NCBI GenBank assembly: GCA_014238965.1
Contig: JABAAC010000088.1
Location: 1-32,251 of the forward strand
From: Phycisphaerales bacterium
Lineage (GTDB): Bacteria > Planctomycetota > Phycisphaerae > Phycisphaerales > SM1A02
Reading direction: 5' to 3'
Length of the DNA: 32,251 nt
The notes under the pieces: model-generated
What the model saw: the letters and a program-made list of their open reading frames with translations, nothing else
Databases searched by the model: none
Told to the model about the DNA's origin: nothing
Made by a program: the position numbers and the translations under genes
Part shown: piece by piece, positions 15,847 through 22,521 of the stretch
Layout: each line of letters opens with the position of its first letter
Position numbering within the stretch: the stretch's first letter is position 1

Positions 15847-17289
15847 TCAGAACTCGATACCGACCTGTAGATAGGCGACAAGGGCATTTCGCAATGGCGG
15901 GGTGCTACCTCCGCCGGGCGACTCGATCCACTCAATGCCGGGCTGGACATATACGCAAGGTGTGAGTTGGGCCAAGTAGTACAGCTCGATGCACGACTCG
16001 TAGCCACCACTCGGCCCGGCGCTGCCGTCGGTATTCATCGATTGGAAGATCGCCGCGTCATCGACAAAGTTGCAGTACGACCCTTGCAGTCCGATGGAGT
16101 CCGCGGGGCGCCCAGGAATGATTCCAGTGGCGTTCAAGCCGGCCATGATCGACCAGTGCACGGGATTCTTGTCAGGGTCGCTCCAGCCAAACTGGCCAAA
16201 GCCTGCCAAGCCACCGTTGTTTTCGGCGGTCTGGGCATCAGGTGCCCAGATGGTTTGTTGCCACTGCACATAAAAGCCCGGTACATCGTGGACGCCTGCT
16301 GCGGAATTGCCTGCAGTGAGCGTGTTGCCTGTTTGCAGCCAAGCCCCAAGGCCAATGGTCCCTGGCTGTGTGTCGCTCAATGACCAGTTGGCATCCCACT
16401 GTGTGATGAAGAACCAATGTCCCGCGTTGTCAAAAAAAGTCGCTGGGCCCCGAGGGCCTGTTGCGGGGCCATTTGGAAATGCTCCGGACGTTCCATCGAA
16501 CCAACCAAATGAACCAGTGACCGTGTTGTTCAGCGTCCAGATCAACTGCAGCCCAGTTGCTTCGTTTGGATAGGTAGGCATGAACTGATTCAGGGTCGGC
16601 GTATAGGACGCCGCGGAGTAGATGAATGAACCCGCTGCTTCGATGGATGAGAAGTGCTCATTGGCATCCATCTTGCCGAATGTCGCGTTCAGTGTGTCAT
16701 GGAAGAGCTGCTGCGACCAGTACAACTGCGCAATCTGGTTCAGTCTCGCGTTGGTTGGGTCAATGAAGTTGCCGTTGTCGCCGACCCATGATCCCGACTT
16801 GTCACGGTTCTCGGATCCAGCGAGTGGCCCGTTGTACCAATTGAAGTGTTCTAAGTCGATGAAGAATGTCGAGCCGCGCAGGCCCGCAAGTACGTCTAGG
16901 TCCGCGGTCAGTCTTACGCCGATTGGCGATGCACCGTAGAAGCCCGTGCCCAGTCCTCCGTGAACATTTGACTGCAGAATTGATGTGTAGGACGCATTGA
17001 CATTGAGCCCGTAGTCCATCATCAACGTGTTACGAAAGCCACCCCAGTCGCCAGTGATGCCGTCGCATTCCAGTGGCCACTGGCCGTAGTACCCCATCGT
17101 CCGCATGCTATGTGTTGTCGGTGACACATTCTGGTTAACACGCGTTGGCTCTGTAGGCAGGGCCTCCGAATCTGGCACTTGGCCCGGGGGGGTGAGCCTT
17201 GGATTGGCTGGTGTCGCCGGAGCGGCGGCGGCTTGATCTCCAATCGGAGCCATGACAGTCAGTATGGTGACTACAAAGTGCAACAACAT
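15847..17289 (-). CDS. Carbohydrate-selective porin, OprB family
   Basis: This 480-residue outer-membrane protein has an N-terminal signal peptide (MLLHFVVTILTVMA, with a likely Ala-x-Ala cleavage near residue 22). A Pro/Thr-rich linker follows. The barrel has OprB-type wording: ECDGITGDWGGFRNTL, a long run of alternating strands (STFFIDLEHFNWYNG, NATFGKMDANEHF, GQFGWSDPDKNPVHWS), and ends with Phe after GIEF. It probably admits sugars or other small solutes. It is divergent from the multicopper oxidase, sharing 52 bases of upstream DNA. A -10-like TAGCGT (plus-strand 17297-17302) ends 7 bases before its ATG. Confidence 0.85.
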   Translation of the reverse strand: MLLHFVVTILTVMAPIGDQAAAAPATPANPRLTPPGQVPDSEALPTEPTRVNQNVSPTTHSMRTMGYYGQWPLECDGITGDWGGFRNTLMMDYGLNVNASYTSILQSNVHGGLGTGFYGASPIGVRLTADLDVLAGLRGSTFFIDLEHFNWYNGPLAGSENRDKSGSWVGDNGNFIDPTNARLNQIAQLYWSQQLFHDTLNATFGKMDANEHFSSIEAAGSFIYSAASYTPTLNQFMPTYPNEATGLQLIWTLNNTVTGSFGWFDGTSGAFPNGPATGPRGPATFFDNAGHWFFITQWDANWSLSDTQPGTIGLGAWLQTGNTLTAGNSAAGVHDVPGFYVQWQQTIWAPDAQTAENNGGLAGFGQFGWSDPDKNPVHWSIMAGLNATGIIPGRPADSIGLQGSYCNFVDDAAIFQSMNTDGSAGPSGGYESCIELYYLAQLTPCVYVQPGIEWIESPGGGSTPPLRNALVAYLQVGIEF

Positions 17290-17341
17290 GGCGGGAACGC
17301 TAGCACATTGAACGTGCGGTGGCCCTCCTAAGGACTGCAGT

Positions 17342-18895
17342 ATGACTTCGAATCAACATCATTCCAAACCGTCATCACACATGACTCGCCGCGCAGCTAT
17401 TGCCGCTGGCGTGGCTATTCCTCTTGCCCCCTTGGCCGTCGGCGCGACCACTGCAGTACAGGGGGGTTCGGATGATCCAGCAGCCGCGGATCGCCGCACA
17501 GGAGGCCTTCAATTCAAGCCCGATTACGTGCTCAACATCGAGCCAAAGATCACTGCGCCATTTGGTGTTCCAGTGGGTTCGATTTTGGTGAATGACCAGG
17601 ATCCAGGGCCCGAGATTCGCTACACCGTCGGCGATATGTTTCGCGTGCTGTTGCAGAACCATCTCGACACACCGTGCACGGTGCACTGGCATGGGATGAT
17701 TGTGCCCAATTGGATGGACGGCGTGCCGGGCATTACGCAGATGCCCATTCACTCTAGGCAGTCGTTCTTTGTTGAGTACCCCTTGGTGCAGTCGGGCAGC
17801 TACTGGTACCACTCGCACTTCGGACTGCAGGAACAACTTGGCCTGCACGGTCCGCTCATCATCGAAGAGAAGACCCCGCCCTACGCCTATGACCACGATG
17901 TCACATGCTTTGGCACCGACTGGGTGAATCAAAATCCATACACGCTCATTCCGCAGATTCGCGGCGATCAGCCCGCAACTGAAGCGGTTGCTGAGCCAAA
18001 GGGCGATCTATACAAGTTGCCTGGTTCGAACAAGGTGTTCGATGTTGACATCAATTATCCCGGATTCATGCTGAACGGCGGAACCAATGCCAAGCCTTGG
18101 ACCTTTAACTGCCGCACAGGCGATCGCCTGCGTCTGCGTTTGATCAACGGTGCCACTGCGACATCGTTTCGAGTCGCGCTCGATGGCCATGAGATGGAGA
18201 TCATTCAGTGTGATGGAAATCCATGTGTTCCGATCAAGGTCGACAGCATCTGCATGGCTGTCGCCGAACGCTACGACGTGCTGGTGACGATCAAGAACAC
18301 CGGCTCATTCACACTGCATTGGTGCGCGCTGGGCCAATCGCAGCAAGTTGTCGGCGTCATCAACGTCGACGGCGATGGCAAAGCGAATCTAGGGCGCCCG
18401 GTATTCGGCTCACGCGTCGGTGGCATGGGCCACTATGGCAGTCTTCGTTCGCCAAACGACACACGTCCTCCGGAAGGACCGGTGCGAACGTTCGAAATGG
18501 AACTCGGCGGCAATATGATGGACTACCTCTGGTCGATGTCAGGCGAATACCTGTCTGAAGCATTTGTGCCCAAGTACATCGCCGACGCCGCGCCGTTAAA
18601 TATTGAATACGGCGAGCGTGTGCGCATTCGCTTCACCAACAAGACGAGTATGTGGCACCCAATGCACCTGCACGGGCACTTCTATCGACTGCTTGCTCAA
18701 CAAGGCAAATGGGATCAGCGAGACGCGATACTCAAAGACACCGTCGGCGTGGGGCCGGGCCAGCACGTTGATATTGAGTTCTACGCCGACAATCCCGGTC
18801 ATTGGATTTGCCATTGCCACAACCTGTACCACCTGGCCGCAGGTATGGGACGCATTTTTCATTATGGGGTGAAGCCAGTTGGGCTTGAAGCGTGA
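17342..18895 (+). CDS. Tat-exported multicopper oxidase (CopA-like)
   Basis: A 517-residue three-domain multicopper oxidase, probably periplasmic. The N-terminus carries a twin-arginine signal (TRRAAIAAGVAIPLAP, residues ~15-35). Copper-binding sites are complete: HWHG (115-118), HSHF (157-160), HPMHLHGH (439-446) and HCHNLYH...M (491-502), with Cys492 as the type 1 copper ligand and Met502 in the axial position. It may oxidise cuprous ions or phenolic/metal substrates. ATG 17342 has an AAGGA ribosome-binding site. The divergent porin suggests joint use of the short regulatory interval. Cuproxidase and laccase-type activity cannot be told apart. Confidence 0.93.
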   Translation: MTSNQHHSKPSSHMTRRAAIAAGVAIPLAPLAVGATTAVQGGSDDPAAADRRTGGLQFKPDYVLNIEPKITAPFGVPVGSILVNDQDPGPEIRYTVGDMFRVLLQNHLDTPCTVHWHGMIVPNWMDGVPGITQMPIHSRQSFFVEYPLVQSGSYWYHSHFGLQEQLGLHGPLIIEEKTPPYAYDHDVTCFGTDWVNQNPYTLIPQIRGDQPATEAVAEPKGDLYKLPGSNKVFDVDINYPGFMLNGGTNAKPWTFNCRTGDRLRLRLINGATATSFRVALDGHEMEIIQCDGNPCVPIKVDSICMAVAERYDVLVTIKNTGSFTLHWCALGQSQQVVGVINVDGDGKANLGRPVFGSRVGGMGHYGSLRSPNDTRPPEGPVRTFEMELGGNMMDYLWSMSGEYLSEAFVPKYIADAAPLNIEYGERVRIRFTNKTSMWHPMHLHGHFYRLLAQQGKWDQRDAILKDTVGVGPGQHVDIEFYADNPGHWICHCHNLYHLAAGMGRIFHYGVKPVGLEA

Positions 18896-18932
18896 CTTGT
18901 GAGTTCTTGAGGTCCACGTAGGCATTGCTTGC

Positions 18933-18960
18933 TTGACCACCCTTTGGCACGGGGTATGCT
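18933..18960 (+). promoter_or_regulatory. Sigma-70-type promoter for the small GACC/dockerin gene
   Basis: TTGACC (18933-18938) and TATGCT (18955-18960) are separated by 16 bases. The start codon is 38 bases downstream, with an AGAGGA ribosome-binding site. It is one of the clearest promoter-like elements in the window. Confidence 0.55.
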
Positions 18961-18998
18961 CAGGTGCGGCTGATTGTTGCCGCAGAGGATGACGCTTG

Positions 18999-19469
18999 AT
19001 GCCTATGCGCCGCATTGGATTACTTCTAGCCGCGATTATGGCGGTGGTTGCACAAATTGCAGTCACGCCTGCAGTCGCTGGCGATAGTGCAGCGGGGGCA
19101 TGTTGTCATGGCGATACCTGCCAAGTGACGTCCTTCGATGTCTGCTTCATCACTGGCGGCGTGTACCAGGGCGATGGAACGACGTGTGACGGCAATCCGT
19201 GTGACGATGTCAATCCACTGGGCGCATGTTGCGTAGGGGCATCATGCCAAGTCATTGAGTTCGATCTCTGTACATCAATTGGCGGGGATTGGCAAGGCGA
19301 GGACACTGACTGCATCGATGGGCAATGTCAAAGCAGTTGCCCGGGCGATGTGACGGGGGACAATATGACAAATGTTGATGACATTCTCGAAGTCATCAAC
19401 AACTTTGGATTCCTCTTTGACGTGGACGACCTTCTTTTGGTTATTGCCAACTTCGGATGCGTCGTCTGA
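18999..19469 (+). CDS. Small secreted protein with two GACC modules and a degenerate dockerin
   Basis: A 156-residue exported protein. Residues 1-28 form a signal peptide (MRRIGLLLAAIMAVVAQ, then TPAVAG). Two GACC modules follow (bases 19095-19328), each with six cysteines, likely disulfide-bonded. The last ~40 residues hold one complete calcium loop (DVTGDNMTNVDD) and a second repeat that lacks the first half of its loop (FLFDVDDLLLVIANFG). ATG 18999 is chosen because an AGAGGA ribosome-binding site is 9 bases upstream; TTG 18996 is the alternative. The gene converges with prfB. Partner unknown; attachment or a surface-structural role is inference. Confidence 0.7.
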   Translation: MPMRRIGLLLAAIMAVVAQIAVTPAVAGDSAAGACCHGDTCQVTSFDVCFITGGVYQGDGTTCDGNPCDDVNPLGACCVGASCQVIEFDLCTSIGGDWQGEDTDCIDGQCQSSCPGDVTGDNMTNVDDILEVINNFGFLFDVDDLLLVIANFGCVV

Positions 19470-19490
19470 GTGCAGCCACATTGAGGTGAG

Positions 19491-20598
19491 TTAGTCGCGT
19501 TCGCTTCGCCGCCGCTTCAATTCCGCGTCGATGAAGCCATCGAGGTCACCATCGAGCACAGTTTGCGGGTTTCCCACCTCATGATTTGTGCGGTGGTCTT
19601 TTACACGGTTGTCATACAGCACGTAGGACCGAATTTGGGAACCCCAGCCGCGGTCTACTTTGCCACCGGTTGCAGCGTCGAGTTCAGCTTGACGCTTGTC
19701 TTCGGCAATCTGTTCCAATCGAGCCTGCAAAATGCGCATCGCTTGCTTTCGGTTCTGAAGCTGCGCCTTGTGTGTGGAACTCACCACCATGATGCCCGAG
19801 GGCCTATGTACGATTCGCACCGCGGACGCAACTTTGTTGACGTTCTGTCCGCCGGGGCCGCTTGATCTGGCGAATGTGGTCAATTCGATGTCGTTGTCAT
19901 CGATATCGACGTCGCTCTCTTCAAACTCAGGCGTCACATCAATAGTGCAGAATGATGTTTGTCGCTTGCCTTGAGAATTGAAAGGGCTCACCCGGGCCAA
20001 CCGGTGGGTGCCGCGCTCACATGACATGTAGCCATACGCTAGCGGGCCCTTTACGTGGTACGAGACGCTTGAGATGCCCACTTCGGAACCGTGTACTAGT
20101 GATACTTGTTCATACTTCCACCCCTGCGTATCCCACCACGCGGTGTACATACGATCGAGCATGGTTGCCCAGTCGTCAGCATCATTGCCACCATCTCCGG
20201 CCTGAATGGCGACAAAGCAGTCCCGATGATCGTGCTTGCCCGAGAGCAGCGATTGCAACTCCACTCGTTCCATGCGAGCAGTAAGTCGATGGAGGTTTCC
20301 ATCAACTTCAAGGAGCAATTCATCATCGCCTGCCTCGCGTGCCAACTCGTAGCCGACCTGCGCATCTTCGAACTCTGTAATGATGCCCTCAAGCCCCTCG
20401 GTTTGGGCTTTGAGCAACTTGTACTCAGCGATTACTTTTTGCGCTTCCGTCTGGTCGTTCCAGAACTCCGCGCCATTCATGCTTGCTTGGAATGCCTCGC
20501 GGCGCTCTACCTTCGAATCGAAGTCAAAGAGAGTCACGGATTGTCAAGATCCGCGCCTCAAGGTCGTCAAGCACCGGTTGGTGGGTTTCGTAGTACAT
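19491..20598 (-). CDS. prfB: Peptide chain release factor 2 with programmed +1 frameshift
   Basis: RF2 recognises UGA and UAA stops and triggers peptide release. The zero frame starts at ATG 20598 and encodes 24 residues (MYYETHQPVLDDLEAR...) to an in-frame TGA at 20526-20524. A +1 shift at CTTTGAC resumes at GAC and continues 344 residues to the stop at 19491. The total of about 368 residues matches typical RF2. The tripeptide anticodon SPF (RVSPFNSQGKR) identifies RF2 rather than RF1. The catalytic GGQ is in SGPGGQNVNK. It is divergent from the aminotransferase. No ribosome-binding site precedes the ATG; a -10-like TACCAT (plus-strand 20607-20612) ends 8 bases upstream. Confidence 0.94.
20523..20529 (-). 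promoter_or_regulatory. Programmed +1 frameshift site in prfB
   Basis: The sense strand reads CTTTGAC, with Leu codon CTT, stop TGA and the following C, exactly the RF2 autoregulatory site. When RF2 is scarce the UGA is read slowly and ribosomes slip +1. The usual AGGGGG-like Shine-Dalgarno stimulator a few bases upstream is not evident. Confidence 0.9.
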
Positions 20599-20651
20599 GG
20601 GGACGGATGGTAGCGACCGCGGGCGAAGGATCTTTAGTTCCAAAGTCGGGC

Positions 20652-20657
20652 TAGAAT
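20652..20657 (+). promoter_or_regulatory. Candidate -10 element, possibly leaderless start of the aminotransferase
   Basis: TAGAAT ends exactly 6 bases before the ATG at 20664, so transcription would begin at or near the start codon. No ribosome-binding site is seen. The -35 region is unclear. Confidence 0.4.
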
Positions 20658-20663
20658 GCCACC

Positions 20664-21896
20664 ATGACTGCAACCCACCTCGATTCCATTTCAATACGAG
20701 CCGCGGCAGTAGCACCATCGGCCACGCTGGCCTTGACCGCTCGCGTACGCGAACTCCGTGCTGCGGGTAACGATGTCATCGGATTCGGCGCTGGTGAACC
20801 CGACTTCACGACCCCAACACCTGTGTGCAATGCAGCCATTGAAGCCTTACAAGGCGGCATGACGCATTACGTTCCTGTTCCAGGGGCTCCTGATTCTCGA
20901 TCTGCCGTTGCCGACGTCTTCCGGGTGCGCAACGGTATTGAGTGCACCGCAGATGATGTCATCATTTCAAACGGTGGCAAGTTTTCGTGCTATCTGGCCA
21001 TCCAGGCTCTCGTTGACCCAGGCGACGAAGTTGTCTTGCCGACACCTGCGTGGCTTAGCTACAAGCCAATGGTTGAACTTGCCGGTGGCACAGTGGTTGA
21101 AGTTGAAACTGGCCCCGGTGATAACTTTCTCGCCAAGCCCGAGGCCATCGCTGCAGCCATGACGTCCAAAACCAAGTTGGTCATCATCAACAGCCCGTCC
21201 AATCCATGTGGCACGATGTATTCACCCGGTCAGATTCGCGATATTGCCGATGTCATTGCCGGGCACGATCGTGCATGGATCATGTCAGATGAGATTTATG
21301 ATCGCCTCGTGTACGGGGGCCGCGAGCACTTGTCGTTCGGATCACTCTCCAATGTGGCCAATCGGACGATCACAATCAACGGCCTTAGCAAGACTTGGGC
21401 TGCAACTGGATGGCGAGTTGGCTGGGCCTGCGCGCCAGGCGAAGGTGGCGCTGTGATCAAGGCGATGAGCCGTTTGCAGAGCCAGAGCAGTTCATCGATC
21501 ACGAGTTTTTTGAATCCCGCGGTTGTTGCAGCGTGCACGAAGACTGATGACGAGATCGAAGCGATGCGCGTCATCTTTGAGCAACGTGCTGGGCTGATGT
21601 TTGAACTTGTCTCAGCGTGGCCACGCGTGACATGCCCTCCGCCAGCTGGAGCGTTCTACGTCTTCCCTGATGTCAGTGGCACATTCGGTTGTACCAGTCC
21701 TGGAGGCCGGCCCATTTCGTCAGCATCGACCTTCGCTGAGGCCTTGTTGGAAGAGGCGGCGGTGGCCGTGGTTCCCGGTGAATCATTCCTTGGCTGTGGG
21801 GGGAATCATGTTCGGTTGTCATTTGCGACCGATGAGGACTCCATTGGCATGGGATGCACCCGAGTGCTGGAGTGGCTCGGGGCGCTCCAAGACTGA
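20664..21896 (+). CDS. Class I/II PLP-dependent aminotransferase (aspartate aminotransferase-like)
   Basis: A 410-residue fold type I aminotransferase of the AspC-Ib/prephenate-type group. Hallmarks are IGFGAGEPDFTTP near residue 40, NSPSNPCG with the Asn that contacts PLP, DEIYDRLVYGG, the Schiff-base lysine in GLSKTWAATGWRVGW, and an Arg that binds the substrate carboxylate in HVRLSFATDE. It probably interconverts aspartate or an aromatic/prephenate substrate with its 2-oxo acid in the cytoplasm. The gene is divergent from prfB, with a 65-base spacer. Exact substrate is not decided. Confidence 0.92.
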   Translation: MTATHLDSISIRAAAVAPSATLALTARVRELRAAGNDVIGFGAGEPDFTTPTPVCNAAIEALQGGMTHYVPVPGAPDSRSAVADVFRVRNGIECTADDVIISNGGKFSCYLAIQALVDPGDEVVLPTPAWLSYKPMVELAGGTVVEVETGPGDNFLAKPEAIAAAMTSKTKLVIINSPSNPCGTMYSPGQIRDIADVIAGHDRAWIMSDEIYDRLVYGGREHLSFGSLSNVANRTITINGLSKTWAATGWRVGWACAPGEGGAVIKAMSRLQSQSSSSITSFLNPAVVAACTKTDDEIEAMRVIFEQRAGLMFELVSAWPRVTCPPPAGAFYVFPDVSGTFGCTSPGGRPISSASTFAEALLEEAAVAVVPGESFLGCGGNHVRLSFATDEDSIGMGCTRVLEWLGALQD

Positions 21897-22070
21897 GCGT
21901 GGTCTCTTCAGGCCCATAATTCTCGATTTTTTCAGCCCTTATTAGGGGCAGCACGCCCGGTCAACGGCCTTCTTGGCCCTCTGAGGGTAGAAAAAAGCCG
22001 CTGGGCCAACTACACTCCTCGATTCAACAGAAACCGGCGACGTGGTGTTGCCGGGGAGATCAGTGCACTT

Positions 22071-22340
22071 ATGGCCCTGACACTCAGTCAAAAGACAACG
22101 ATCGTCGGCGACTACCGCCGCGGTGACACCGACACAGGCTCGCCCGAGGTGCAAGTTGCCCTCCTGACCACACGGATTCAGGAGATCACCGAGCACCTCA
22201 AGATCAATAAGAAGGACCACGCCGCACGGCTTGGCCTCTTGAAGCTTGTGGGCAAACGTAATCGTCACCTGCGGTACCTCGCACGAACGAACAACGACGC
22301 ATACAAGACGCTGATCAAGCGACTTGGTCTGCGCAAGTAA
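22071..22340 (+). CDS. rpsO: 30S ribosomal protein S15
   Basis: An 89-residue S15 of normal length. It has MALTLSQKTTIVGDYRRGDTDTGSPEVQVALLT-type wording in pieces: DTGSPEVQVALLT, then RIxEITEHLK, NKKDHAARLGLLKLVGKR, and the C-terminal RNHLRYL-type segment RNRHLRYLAR with YKTLIKRLGLRK. S15 binds 16S rRNA helices 20-22 and assembles the central domain of the 30S subunit. It is followed by pnp after 181 bases, the classic rpsO-pnp order. A GGGGAG ribosome-binding site precedes the ATG. Confidence 0.97.
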   Translation: MALTLSQKTTIVGDYRRGDTDTGSPEVQVALLTTRIQEITEHLKINKKDHAARLGLLKLVGKRNRHLRYLARTNNDAYKTLIKRLGLRK

Positions 22341-22342
22341 TC

Positions 22343-22366
22343 CCCCCTGAGGGGGACCCACGGGTC
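22343..22366 (+). terminator. Tandem hairpins after rpsO
   Basis: CCCCC/GGGGG (22343-22355, 3-base loop) is followed immediately by GACCC/GGGTC (22355-22366). They start directly after the rpsO stop and could protect or terminate the rpsO message. No T-run follows. Confidence 0.4.
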
Positions 22367-22484
22367 CGTCCGTCGCGCGTTGCAGTGCGAGCGGCAGTGG
22401 ACAGGTTGCATTCAGCCGTGAGTGCCTCCCGTCTTCTGCCTCCCACGACTGCTCAAACGCAGCGGGCTTGGACCCCTAACACGA

Positions 22485-22505
22485 TCGGCGCACAGTCTGC
22501 GCCGA
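22485..22505 (+). promoter_or_regulatory. Hairpin in the pnp leader
   Basis: TCGGCGCA (22485-22492) and TGCGCCGA (22498-22505) form a perfect 8-base-pair stem with a 5-base loop, ending 16 bases before the pnp ATG and just before an AAAGGA ribosome-binding site. pnp of E. coli is autoregulated through a leader hairpin, and this one is placed to do something similar. Function inferred. Confidence 0.45.
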
Positions 22506-22521
22506 CAAAGGATCCGAATCC

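Noticed and set aside
15821-15848. Possible terminator between the dehydratase-like gene and the porin
   Set aside because: Only a 4-base-pair stem (GCAG/CTGC) precedes the T-run, too weak to list.
20537-20598. prfB as a frameshift pseudogene
   Set aside because: The break falls exactly at the conserved CTTTGAC programmed frameshift site, and both frames are intact, so it is regulation and not decay.
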